Of a stretch of 64,000 bases of DNA, positions 1 to 10,207 are shown piece after piece. Origin of the DNA: Bifiguratus adelaidae (lineage: Eukaryota; Mucoromycota; Endogonomycetes; Endogonales). A program made the position numbers and the translations under genes. The DNA lies in NCBI GenBank assembly GCA_002261195.1, contig MVBO01000056.1, positions 1 through 64,000 on the forward strand, written 5' to 3'. The notes under the pieces were generated by a model that worked only from the letters and a program-made list of their open reading frames with translations, was not told the origin of the DNA and ran no database searches. Positions within the stretch are counted from its first letter, which is position 1; each line of letters starts with the position of its first letter.

Positions 1-831
1 AGAGATCCTTGAGCGTTTGTGCCATGGTTCAAGAGCGAGACGTTTTCCTAAAATGGACATTTCAGCGGTTTTGGGACACTGCGAAACAGAGACATTGGAT
101 CATGCCTTGCGTCGACAAAAGACCTGTAAAGCCGAACACACGAGCGAAATATGAGTATTACGTCAGTCTAAGCTCGTCATGATTGGCGCGGCGACAACCG
201 ACAATGTGGACGTCTTGGCCGAGCTCTCGGAGAGATGATGGTCATTGCCTAAAATGCATTCGTGATTGAAGGTATTATGCCAATCGTTGATGAGAATTGC
301 TTCAGTGGCAGAGTCCCGAAAATGGGATATTAGACAAGTGGAGACGTTCATGTATTGCGTGTACCCTTCGAGCACCTTTCGAGCAGGGTTCGTGGCCGAG
401 ACCAACCATGATGATTCCCATTTCAACAGGCTTTCGCATTCCCATCGCATCCTTATAGCAATTTGCAGAACGTAGTCGCTAGTTGTGAATATCCTCAAAG
501 TAATATGCATGGTGGCGCAGTCACCCCAACGTACCTACGCGTGAGACAAGTTGCCAAAATGTGTCGCACCTTGGCGAGCACCATCGCGAAATTGAAAACA
601 TGCTGGCCATGTCTCGTGAGTTGCAACAAGGTATATGCAACATGACTCACCTCTCCCGGTAAGTCTTGCGCTTCAAGGGGCTTGTTAAGACTAAATCCAG
701 AAGATCCCGTGGACCCAAGAGGTTGGGCTCGCACCGGGGATTTTGGCGGCGCAGCAGGCACTGGTCACTCAAATTGGCGCACTCATTTGTTATAAGTTAG
801 GCATAGCCCTGGCATCTCTGTTTTTTCCGCA
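1..831. other. Left-edge region without a supported gene
   Basis: I see no recognisable domain here. A minus-strand open frame at 163-510 begins with ATG and would give 115 residues, but it matches no family I know and shows no splice-linked neighbours, so I do not call it a gene. A TATA-like stretch (TTATAAG) near 790-796 lies about 40 bases upstream of the first ATG of the next gene and could belong to its promoter. Confidence 0.4.
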
Positions 832-1638
832 ATGATCTCTCTTGCGCGGAGCTCAACTCCTTCCGTAATCCCAATTTCGTCGTTGCACGAGACCTTGGCT
901 GTAACCGACGAGTCATCCTTTGCCCTTGGCGCTCTTGGCATGTCTACAAGTATAACCCCACGTCCATCACCTCAATATCCCCCACCCTTCACAATCATGA
1001 CCGTACCCAGCAACCTTCCTACTTATGAAGAAGCCATGTCCATTACGCCTCCACCACCGTCTTACACTAGATTGGACGTCCCATTGGTTCAGTATGATGT
1101 TTTTAACGCCGAATCGCCTTCCGTCGGCTCAGGGCGTTTGAGTGTTCGGCATCGAGGATCAAAAGTATCTTCTTACATATTGACTTCCGCAAGCTCGAAA
1201 TTGTTGGGCGGGAAGGAATGGCGGATTGAGGATTGTTACAATCGCCAAACTTCCGGCATGGGACGATCCAACGTATTTCCCTCTGACTCATATCAAATCC
1301 AGTATAGCAACCATGACACAATATCCATCCGCACACGTTTCTTTTCCGCGTCTAACGCAAGTTTGGCATGGTATTTCTCGGTCAACAATGTGGAATATTG
1401 TTGGAGTAGAGGAGAGAGTCCGAATACCTTACAATGCCTCAAGACTATCTCTCACAGTGGTCAACGATCCCGCAGTGGTATACGTATTGCTGTTCTCAAG
1501 TCTCAACCCTCGTCACCTTTGTATACCATTGCAGTATCGAGAAATGAGCTGGATTCGCGGCCTATCGCGGGCGAAAGACAGGCTTTGGAAGCACAATTGA
1601 TTCTAACGGCCGTCATCCTGGCGAGCGAACGTCAATGA
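832..1638 (+). CDS. Uncharacterised PPxY-bearing protein, possibly tubby-like/DUF6593-type fold
   Basis: Uninterrupted frame of 268 codons. The N-terminal third is Ser/Pro-rich and carries LPTYEEA and PPPPSY, motifs of the kind that bind WW domains of Rsp5/NEDD4 ubiquitin ligases. The rest looks like a compact beta-rich domain ending in a helix (LEAQLILTAVILASERQ). That ending resembles the last helix of fungal DUF6593 or tubby-C-like domains; this is a weak resemblance, not an assignment. Two starts are possible: ATG at 832, or ATG at 1000 just before the PPxY segment, giving about 212 residues. No signal peptide or membrane segment is visible. A small protein with the same PPxY feature is encoded 1.3 kb downstream, and function is unknown. 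Confidence 0.55.
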   Translation: MISLARSSTPSVIPISSLHETLAVTDESSFALGALGMSTSITPRPSPQYPPPFTIMTVPSNLPTYEEAMSITPPPPSYTRLDVPLVQYDVFNAESPSVGSGRLSVRHRGSKVSSYILTSASSKLLGGKEWRIEDCYNRQTSGMGRSNVFPSDSYQIQYSNHDTISIRTRFFSASNASLAWYFSVNNVEYCWSRGESPNTLQCLKTISHSGQRSRSGIRIAVLKSQPSSPLYTIAVSRNELDSRPIAGERQALEAQLILTAVILASERQ

Positions 1639-1854
1639 TCAGTGCATCATACCCTATTGTAACTTCGGCATAGCCTTGATCCATATATTATCCCTACATC
1701 TATACTCTTACCATCGATGCCTTGGTTATTTTCCCCTGATCAAGTACGAATGCATTACGAATGCATTGTGACTGCGGCGATCGTCACTTTTAAGCCCTAG
1801 GCAACTTGGCGCCAAACGTTGACCGCCAAGAGCACGCTCCGCCAATTTCACAAC

Positions 1855-2561
1855 ATGTCTTGGTCACAAACGACGATCCGACTTCCGCCCAAGTCTCAGG
1901 GATGTCATCTCATTGACCATGAGATTGAGCGACAAGTACCCGATTTGAGAAAGTATAAGATTGGCATGGCCAACATTTTCTGTGAGTGTCTCAGTTAGCT
2001 AGTGCTCTGGGCGCGTCGGGCATGGTCGGCTTAAACTCAATGACTATTTAATTCGTTTCTAGTGCAGCATACGTCGGCTTCCCTGATGCTTAATGAGAAC
2101 GCTGATCCGGGTACGTATAGCCGCATTTACTATGAACATGGAGTTTTCTCAAGTGGCATTGATATTGACAACACCCTTGTCTTTACAGACGTGCGCAAGG
2201 ACATGAACATGGCTCTCGACAAGATTGCTCCCGAGAATCTCCCATACATTCATACAGACGAAGGGCCAGACGACATGGTAAGGAGTGGATCAGCATTGAT
2301 CTCCTAATTCGTCTATTGCATCTCATCATCATTGCCTTAGCCTGGACATGTCAAGTCTGGTATTGTCGGTGTCTCGCTCAATATCCCCATTACCAATGGC
2401 AGACTCAATACGGGGACATGGCAAGGGTAAGTGTCGCAGATCTATGACAAGCTTGTTTTGACAATACCATCATTGATACACTTTGCAGCATATACCTCTG
2501 TGAACATCGTCGACACAACTCTGGACGCAAGATTGTAGTGACCTTGCAAGGACAGACATAG
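1855..2561 (+). CDS. YjbQ/UPF0047 family protein
   Basis: Five exons: 1855-1981, 2063-2110, 2189-2277, 2341-2426, 2489-2561, all GT-AG. The spliced product is about 140 residues and matches the UPF0047/YjbQ family along its length. Visible family blocks are [19 protein letters not shown] across introns 1 and 2, [15 protein letters not shown] across intron 3, and GTWQGIYLCEHR across intron 4. Bacterial members have reported thiamine-phosphate-synthase-like activity; the role in fungi is unsettled. The His/Glu residues conserved in the family metal site are present. No targeting sequence is seen, so it is probably cytosolic. The family assignment is firm, the reaction is not. Confidence 0.9.
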
Positions 2562-2952
2562 ATGCTATTGAATAGATAGAATTTCCACTCTCACCCAGAA
2601 TAAAACAATGCTCACTTCCAAATGCTCAACATTAAACTCAATATTCGGTGGATGCAAATGCACGATTTTCGAGTGTCGTACATGGCATCTGGTAACGTCA
2701 GCATAAGGTGGATCGTGAGGGATGTTTTGTCGGCATTTGACAATATAACACTGTTAGCACTCGTCGTGGGTGGAGTGTTGTGTAGATAGACACGCAAAGG
2801 TAGTGGGCAGGGATATCAATTGGACGCGGGAGTCAACTTGCTCGTTCTACTGTCCCTCTCCTTGAGTCTTCCAATCTCACCGGCCGACCTGAAATTGACG
2901 TCATTTTCACGCTCGGGACGATTTCCGAAGTCACCTTTTTCCCTTTGCTCTC
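2562..2952. other. Intergenic, nothing recognised
   Basis: About 390 bases between the YjbQ-family stop codon and the next start. A polyadenylation-like AATAAA occurs just after the stop (about 2600). The last 100 bases are pyrimidine-rich, as expected of a fungal promoter or leader. No gene is visible on either strand. Confidence 0.4.
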
Positions 2953-3294
2953 ATGATGTCTATTCAACTTCCAGCCGATCCTCCACCCAACTACGATGCT
3001 CTCTACAGTGCAGGGCCATCGACACAAGCCGTGCCGTTACGTACCACTGCCACAACGTTGGCTCCCAACGATCCTCTCCTCCCCCTGTTCACTACACCGC
3101 CACCTTCGCCCTCTCTGAGACCGGGAACGATCGTACGGTACGCCTGTACGGGCCTAAGTATCTTCGTGTTGCTCTTATACATCGTCTTGTTGGTGGTATT
3201 CAGCATCATGGGAAGCGAGTACGAGTTTCACAGGCATAGTGGCATACGGCTAGACGATGACTATTACAAGCGGTTAGTGGGTGAACTCGATTGA
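2953..3294 (+). CDS. Small single-pass membrane protein with PPxY motif
   Basis: Intronless frame of 113 codons starting at tandem ATGs (2953 and 2956). The N-terminus carries PPPNYDALY, a PPxY motif, followed by a Pro/Thr-rich stretch. A clear transmembrane helix spans about residues 60-84 (GLSIFVLLLYIVLLVVFSIM). The C-terminal tail is short and charged. PPxY on a small membrane protein is the layout of Rsp5/NEDD4 adaptors, which recruit the ligase to endosomal or vacuolar membranes; that role is inference. I recognise no closer family. Its stop lies 185 bases from the stop of the convergent bHLH gene. Confidence 0.55.
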   Translation: MMSIQLPADPPPNYDALYSAGPSTQAVPLRTTATTLAPNDPLLPLFTTPPPSPSLRPGTIVRYACTGLSIFVLLLYIVLLVVFSIMGSEYEFHRHSGIRLDDDYYKRLVGELD

Positions 3295-3478
3295 TATAAA
3301 GTAAAGTAAAATGGAAAACGGGGTAAGGATGGAGGGGGAGAAAGGGGACTTGTATGTATAACACAGGCGGATCCTACATTGTATAGACGGAGAGAGTACA
3401 ACAATGCTTTCATAAATTATGTTCAAAAGATGAAGCTTACAGCAGATATGCCAGGAGTGCCAAGACAGGCACATTTTT

Positions 3479-5587
3479 TCAGTGACTGTTGCTCATCTTG
3501 AGCATGTCGACTTCTTTGCGCAACATGGATATCTCACGCTCCATGTCCATGTCACGCGCTTTGAGTGTATGGATATATTCAACAGCTACCGAGACCGTGA
3601 GTAAGGCTTTTCGGTGTTGCAATCACGCATCGTCTGCTCGCTCACCTTTGCTTAATATTTCCCACTTGCTCGTCTTCATGCTCTTCTCTACTGGTAAAGC
3701 ATCACGAAGCTCATCGAATAAATCCTTCATTTCCTTTCTCCTCTTTCGCTCAGCCAATTTGTGAGACACGCGAAGTTCGGGACTGCGACTGTAGGGTGTA
3801 TCTTGCTTCGATCCTAGAGCTAGGTTAGAAGCAGCTGATCCTGGGCTGTTCTGGTAGTAACCGTAGTCACTGTCAGCGGATTGTATGGATGGTCGATGAT
3901 AAGAGACTGATTCGTTGCGAGAATATTTCGGGTTTCCAGCCGGTGATTTATAGCCACCGTGGGTATCAATCTCCATCGGACCAGGACCAGCGGGCTCATA
4001 CTCGTCCTGTGGATGATGATGACTAGCGCCCATGTGGTGGTGCGAAGGTGGATGATGAGGGTGCATGGAGTTGGAATCGTAAGGTTGGTACGGAGATGAC
4101 GTTTCGGAATGGTAGGGATGATGATGATTCTGCTTCGGTGGTGTGACACTTCGCAAAGAAGGTCGCCGTTGGCCTTCATTGTGGTACCCTTCGACCTTCA
4201 AGGTTGATGACCTTCGATCTGTCGGATATTGAGGGGGCCCAAAGGGAGGTCTGTAATGATGTCCATAGTGCTGTGATTCCGAACCATAACCAGGGTTGTG
4301 TGACAACTGATGTTGGCGCGAGTTGTTTGAACGTGGGTCGTACAGATTTGAGGTGGGCAAAGGTGGAGATGATGGCGCTGAATAAGAGCTTCGATATCTG
4401 TCATCTGTCATGCCATAGCCTGATGGTTGACGCATATCGGGCCTTAAAGCACCCGGATGAGGAGCATTGTTGGCGTGTTGTTCCTGATTGCTGCGCTTAT
4501 TGATTTCGCCCGCAGCAATTGAATGACGGCGACCGTAGGGATCCGATCCACCGGGCGGTATATGAATAGACGGCAAAGACTCTCTTCTCTGGCCAGTCAA
4601 ATCCGGTCGATTATCCAAAAGCGTTGGTGGTTTAGTCAATCCAAGTCGATGCCCGCCGTTTGGAGACGGTGGCTGGGACGAATAGACGCTGTAATCTGTG
4701 GCAACAGAGCCGCGGCGCGAGCCGGTGACTGGTGAAATGTAAGAGTAATCGGTGGCAACGGATTCCCGGCGATCTGGCAGATTCGTATTGATGCTCGGTA
4801 GGGGTAACATGTTTTCACCTTGTGAGTATCTACGATCGCCGGAAAAGGATGATGGATCAGTAGAACCACGGCGCGAACCATCAAAGTTGGGCGGATATGT
4901 TTGATTAGGTTCAACAGTAGCTAGAGAGCGAACCGGCCCGGACATTGACGGGCGCTGTCTTGGATCATATGGCATGGATGTTGGGGTTGTCGTGCCATTG
5001 GACATACTCATTTGAGACAGACCGGATTGAATCCCGGCAGTTCCACCATGACTGGTTATATCTTCGTTCGTCGTCGTTCGAGATCTGGATTCATTGCTGT
5101 ATGTACTCGGATAGTGGTATTGATGCTGCAGCAGAGGTGATTGTGCTGATGAAGTATGAGCGTTCTTGAAATCTGTTTCTAAATTCTCATCAGCAACATT
5201 TATCACGGAACCATCAAATAAGAACTCACGAATTTCGCCATGCCATACGTTATCAGGCTTCAGACGTGCGTTGTCACGTTCTGGGGCTCCAGGTGGCCCT
5301 GGGTATGGGGAGGTTAGCAAGCTAGCTGATGGTGTACTACCACCATCCGGAGGCCGCTCCGGTGAAGCTCCGCGCGATTGTTGATGCGCTGGATGCATGC
5401 TATCCGAGTCATTTTCGCGATTGCCGAATGGTGGTGATGGCTGAGCAATGCTGGGGAGAGATTGCACGGAAGAATACTCGGGATGGCTTGATGATTTGCC
5501 TACTGCTGATAAAAGTTCACGTGGCGATGGAAGAAGTGGGTGTGGCACAGGATTGTGCTGTGGCGATTGTTGAGCAAGATGTGCCAT
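3479..5587 (-). CDS. bHLH transcription factor (Esc1-like)
   Basis: Two exons: 5587-3646 and 3606-3479, with a very short 39-nt intron inside the HLH. The product is 689 residues. Residues 1-600 are low-complexity, rich in Ser, Pro, His, Tyr and Gln ([16 protein letters not shown]). The bHLH lies at about 609-665: the basic region [12 protein letters not shown] has the His-Glu-Arg triad that reads CACGTG-type E-boxes, and helix 2 is completed by exon 2 ([14 protein letters not shown]). A leucine-zipper-like tail follows. The architecture matches fungal Esc1-type regulators, a group linked to sexual development and cAMP responses in yeasts; targets here are unknown. Two CACGTG sites lie about 565 and 590 bases upstream of the start, so self-regulation is plausible. 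Confidence 0.85.
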
Positions 5588-6770
5588 GTGTACGGATTTA
5601 CCGACTGTGAACGCAGATGAAAGATGAATAGGTGTTTAGCGATTCAAAGTCTGAAAGGAGTCAAGAAAGGCTTGAACAGCGTTTGTTACGACAACAATAT
5701 AGCTCGAGATGGAATGTGCAGCAATCTGAAGCGAAAACGAGGAGAGTCAGCATATGCACTGCAGAAGTTTGCTCCCACAAAACGTGGCTTCTATCACGTT
5801 CACCGAGACTAGCTGTCTGCTGCAAGAAGGTTGTGTGACTTACCAATGACTTGGAAGCGACGTATTGCCACCGTCACTCGCTACTTGACGTGCCAAAAGT
5901 CTTTTTCAAATGTCTCGGTACCCGCACAAGCCGCGAACGACCAACACAAGAGAATATTGATTGTCTCGGATGCAAAAAGAGAAGGCTCGATACTCCACTA
6001 CAGAGACAATATATATCCACTAACAATAGTCTTGCTAACAAATACTCCTGCACTAGACGTGACGTCGGCTGCGTGCACAACAAGCAATGACCATCAAGTC
6101 AAGCAGGATCTAGCGTTGACGGGGGGGAAAAACTTGGGTTAGGGGATCAACACGTGTTGGTTGGGTTAGGGTTACCACGTGGGAGAAGGCAAACAGTGAA
6201 ACAATGTGAGATAGCCTGACCTCATGGTCGCGGATTGGGCATGATGATTGGCCAACTATGATGGCTTGGAAGCAATTGTTCTGTAAGAAACGATTCTAGC
6301 TAAGTAAAATAATTTCTATTTGACCCACTTTTACTGTAAACATTAGTTGGCTTGTATTCTGAAACATATCGAAAAGATCGTCTATTAGCGATTGCAAAGT
6401 GGTCAATTGCGTCAGATAATAGCGACCTGAAAGGAGAGTGAATGACCATCCTCAATGTCGGTTATGTACCCTGATTGTCTTCTTTTGATAGCCCTGCAAG
6501 GCAATGGATGATGGCCTAGCTGCTTATTCGTGTAAAATGAAAATGCCTTATGCTGTGGGTTTCCTGGCAGGGTTGCTTTCACACATTCCTGCCCGTATCA
6601 CTTATAGGACCAATGATGAATGTACCGAGCATTTATATCATCCACAGTCATGAAGCAATATCATACTATAGAACCACCACATCGTGTCAGTCTCCTCCAT
6701 CAATTTTGGACTCTTGTGGAATAAAGACATGACTTGTTCCTTTACATACAGTCGTGTACTATATACAGCA
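5588..6770. other. 1.2-kb promoter region of the bHLH gene and 3' flank of the forkhead gene
   Basis: Contains the 5' region of the bHLH gene and, to the right, the 3' end of the forkhead gene. Apart from the E-box/telobox cluster listed separately I see no gene. Open frames here are short and match nothing. Confidence 0.4.
6131..6181. promoter_or_regulatory. E-box pair flanking telobox-like repeats
   Basis: CACGTG occurs at 6151-6156, inside the palindrome AACACGTGTT, and again at 6176-6181. The two sites are 25 bases apart. Between them is GGGTTAGGGTTA (6163-6174), and a further GGGTTAGGGG lies at about 6137-6146. CACGTG is the canonical site for bHLH proteins with His-Glu-Arg basic regions, which the downstream gene encodes. 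GGGTTA repeats resemble telobox elements found upstream of growth genes in many eukaryotes. Function is inferred from sequence only. Confidence 0.5.
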
Positions 6771-9047
6771 TTACCAAAGCAGATCCTCGAATACACCTCC
6801 ATCTATCCCCAGACCGACAGGCACATCGAGTTCTTGCGATTGATTCCACAAGAGCGCTTTACCCAGCGCCGAATCGCCAAACGTACCCTCGCTATGCGTT
6901 GACACATCATTCAAAACATCGTCGGCAGCATCACCATCTGCATCAGACTCGTAATCGGATTCGGAATGAACGTCGTGGTTTCCACACCTTCGAGCATCGG
7001 GCTCTGTCAAGAAAGGCGATTCCAAATCTGGGGTGCTGGACATGCTCGAGACGGCCTTGGACGATCGAGCATAAGCCACTTCCCATGTGGAGGGTGTAGA
7101 GGTGGACGTATATACAATGACATTATTAGGCTTGATGCAAGCCACGCCGGATAGATCGGATTGCGCCCGAATATGACCCATCGGACGTCGAGAGATAGGC
7201 GTTTGCGACGATCCTTGGTCAGACGGGTCAAAGACACCAACGAAGGGATCGCTTGCTCCTAGTGACCATTCACCAGTAATGTCGCTGGTAGCGTCATCCA
7301 AGATGGTGCCAGGAGCGTAGAGCAGGTCGGAAAGATATCCTTTCGGCATATCTTTGACCTCCTTGAGCAGCAAAGATAGGATTGAATTCGGAGACCCAGT
7401 AAGGTTATTCTCCTCAGCGGCCTCTTCCGCAGCTACTGGCGTGTTGTCGATCGAATAGGTGTCAGGTTCTTCCAAAAGGGATGACGACAAGGTACAATTA
7501 AAGGTGTCCGCATGGGGTTGATATTCCCATTGGTCATGGTCAGCTTCGCGAGAAGATGACGAGGAAAGAGAGCGTGCGAGCGCGACTGAAGGAGATGAGC
7601 ACTTGGACGTCGTAGACCCCAGAGGCTGCAGGGTCGTATCTGAAAGGGTACGGTGAATGGAGGTCGGACCTTTCTGTAAGGTCGAGGTGGAATGGCTACG
7701 ATGACGCTGGGCAGGGACAGCTTTGCGCGGTGCCGTCGATCTGGTGGCAGCTGGGAGCTTGTTCTTTTTGCGCAAGCGGAAGCTGTTCATCATGGCTTGC
7801 GGTTCCTGAGGCGTTTTTGGACACAAGCTCCCTTCTTGGTCACTGATTTTGTCAGCGTCGGTGTCTTCGGATCCGTTTTGTGAGGTGTGTTGTGCTTCAA
7901 AGCCCGAGAGATCAAGGCTACTGGAAGCCAATCTTCTTGGAGCCGTACGAACGGCAGTGTCGAAATCTTCGGGTACGAGCACTGTCAGATTAGGCCGATG
8001 TTGAATGCGACGTTTGGGGGTATTCGGGGCGCTCCTTTGCGCTGGAGTATCCGCCACATCATCGTATTGCTCTGTGGTCGTAGACTCCCCGCTAGCGATA
8101 CGTCGAACAAGTCGTCCACCACGTTTAATAACATCCAGAAAGCCAGGGATATAGCTGGGATCAACGCTCCAAAAGCAGCCCTTCTTTTGACAAGGTTTTC
8201 GATCCGATTTGATAAAGGCCTTGTTCAAACTGAGGTTGTGCCTGATTGAGTTCTTCCAGCCTTGTTGACCAGTGTGATGTCCGGGACGTCGATCGGATGG
8301 GCCGTCGTTATCAGAGGAGAGAGCGACGGTACCATCCAATCGATAGGCAGGATACTTGTTGGAGATGGCCACGTAAATTTCACTCAAGGTCAACCGTTGT
8401 TCTTCGGACGATAGAATAGCTTCCGCAATCATGGTGGCATAGGACATGCCTGGTCGATGTGGTGACATGGGCGGCCACTGTGGAAAGGTTCGATGTCGCT
8501 TCACGGGTGGAAGAACGGTGTCCGTTTCTTGTGTAACGCGTGGTTGAGGAGTAGGCGAGGCGCATCGATCAGGGACAGTACCCAGCAGGCAGAGCTTCTT
8601 TGCTGATGTATTGTTCCATGACCTACTAGGTGTAAGGCAGTCGGAGGCATCGTCTTCGTCAGAATAGGACGTTGGATGTATGGACATCAATGTCGTCACG
8701 CCTTCCGGATGTGCGGTACGCTTTCTGGATCCGGGACGAGTGGGAGTGCTGACCTGAAAGACACCCACCGTGGGCGATGGCTGACTGCCACAGAGGCCCT
8801 CTGCGCCGTCTGCAGAGGGCGTCCGGGTCGGGGTGCTGGGCGTACGCACCTTTAGGTGAAACGCGTGTTCAAACTCTGTCCGGACACGTTTCTTTCGAGG
8901 CGAACGTGAGGATGTGGCTGGTCCTAGATGGAGTTGTCGAGGTGTTGAAGGTCCAGGCGGGTAGGTGTACGTTCGAGCCGTCGTCGGAGTAGACGGAGAC
9001 TGGCACGTGGGTGACTTGAGCGGCCAAGGTTGCTTGCAGACTTGCAT
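6771..9047 (-). CDS. Forkhead transcription factor
   Basis: Read without splicing the frame gives 758 residues from the first ATG at 9047. The forkhead domain starts near residue 197 (MSYATMIAEAILSS, LTLSEIYVAISNKYPAYRLDG) and continues with WKNSIRHNLSLNKAFIK, the recognition helix, then the wing region. Between YRLDG and WKNS lies a 24-residue insert encoded by 72 nt (8332-8261) that begins GTACCG and ends CAACAAG. Splicing it restores the usual spacing and gives a 734-residue protein, so it may be an intron or exitron. The C-terminal half is Ser/Thr-rich with acidic patches, typical of activation regions. Fungal relatives include Hcm1, Fkh1/2 and Sep1, which govern cell-cycle transcription; I cannot assign a subtype. 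No FHA domain is seen. Confidence 0.85.
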   Translation of the reverse strand: MQVCKQPWPLKSPTCQSPSTPTTARTYTYPPGPSTPRQLHLGPATSSRSPRKKRVRTEFEHAFHLKVRTPSTPTRTPSADGAEGLCGSQPSPTVGVFQVSTPTRPGSRKRTAHPEGVTTLMSIHPTSYSDEDDASDCLTPSRSWNNTSAKKLCLLGTVPDRCASPTPQPRVTQETDTVLPPVKRHRTFPQWPPMSPHRPGMSYATMIAEAILSSEEQRLTLSEIYVAISNKYPAYRLDGTVALSSDNDGPSDRRPGHHTGQQGWKNSIRHNLSLNKAFIKSDRKPCQKKGCFWSVDPSYIPGFLDVIKRGGRLVRRIASGESTTTEQYDDVADTPAQRSAPNTPKRRIQHRPNLTVLVPEDFDTAVRTAPRRLASSSLDLSGFEAQHTSQNGSEDTDADKISDQEGSLCPKTPQEPQAMMNSFRLRKKNKLPAATRSTAPRKAVPAQRHRSHSTSTLQKGPTSIHRTLSDTTLQPLGSTTSKCSSPSVALARSLSSSSSREADHDQWEYQPHADTFNCTLSSSLLEEPDTYSIDNTPVAAEEAAEENNLTGSPNSILSLLLKEVKDMPKGYLSDLLYAPGTILDDATSDITGEWSLGASDPFVGVFDPSDQGSSQTPISRRPMGHIRAQSDLSGVACIKPNNVIVYTSTSTPSTWEVAYARSSKAVSSMSSTPDLESPFLTEPDARRCGNHDVHSESDYESDADGDAADDVLNDVSTHSEGTFGDSALGKALLWNQSQELDVPVGLGIDGGVFEDLLW

Positions 9048-10207
9048 CGAGCCAAGCACAAGAGGAGGCACAAGACGAAGGTGTTTTGATCTCGACAAAG
9101 AAACAGGTAGAACAAGGTGCAAACGCTAGAAAGTAGAACAAGGAAGATGAAAATGTACCGGCAAAAGGGCCACGAAAGCAGAAAAGAGTCGTGGGTTATT
9201 GGCCCACCCGCTTCCTATGACTCTACGAGGTCCCAATGATACGAGATATTCGAGGCAGAATGACGAGTGAGCAAACTTTTGTCGTTGGGATGACAGCCCA
9301 TGCCCAGGATACGTCAAAGAGAGCGGGGGATCTAGAGGCGTTGTACAGTTTCCATCACGTCGACCACCTGGAAAGGCGAAGCCTCGTTACACACGCGCTG
9401 GTGATTCGCGTTTCGGCGCCTTAAATGGCGATTGCCAAAAAGTGCCTCAAACGAATGCTCTGCGTGCCTCTTTTTCTTGGGTAAGGGGAATTCACTCCTT
9501 TTGGGGCACCCAAACCCAAGATCCTGAGCATGACCCCAGCAAGACGTCAGCCCTCTTTGCTTTTAGGGCAAATGTAAAGAACGCGGTGTGCGTAGAACGT
9601 CTTGGAAGAGCGGCAAATTTTGCACTATTCTTGGCTACCGTTTGGTCCTACACAAAGCTGCACGTCACCATTGACTTGTCCGTATCTGGCGCGAAAGTAA
9701 AATGCCGTTGCCCCTGACGATCCACTCTTGAGAAAATGGGCGGGAACCGTACGCAATAACTCGAAGTGGTTGCTACACGACTGCCGCGCCTTCCATTCCC
9801 ACTTCCGCTTGTTATGCATGGCACAAATTTCGGATGACGGAACGGTGGTCGAGTGCTGCACATGTCACACTAAATTGTGGCCTGCAAATTGGCGCTCAAA
9901 ATGTGCCATTGCGAACATTGTATGACTCGTACAACCTATCGTCCATCTGTCAGATTCGTCCGAGCAGCTGGGAAAATCCATGTATTGAACCAGTGTACCG
10001 GCGATCAACAGGTTTCTCGTGGCGGACAATGTATAAAAGCGGTAGAGATAGGCTGGGCGTACGCGTTTTTCGGGGCAAATGGCACGTCCCGAATAACACT
10101 GGGGCAACCTTGCAAGCAGGATGATCCACAGCGCGCGATCACCATCAGCTTTTGACAAAGGCTTGAGCGAGCTTTATTGCACAGGTAATAGCCTGGTATC
10201 TCCTCAT
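9048..10207. other. Intergenic, about 1.16 kb
   Basis: Upstream region of the forkhead gene on the left and 3' flank of the ETF beta gene on the right. Short open frames occur on both strands but have no domain, splice or composition support. Nothing else seen. Confidence 0.35.

Noticed and set aside
163-510. 115-codon ATG-initiated minus-strand frame
   Set aside because: No domain, no splice partners, and overlapping frames of similar length on the other strand.
6131-6181. TTAGGG-like repeats as interstitial telomere
   Set aside because: Only two or three units, inside a promoter with E-boxes; far too short for telomeric DNA.
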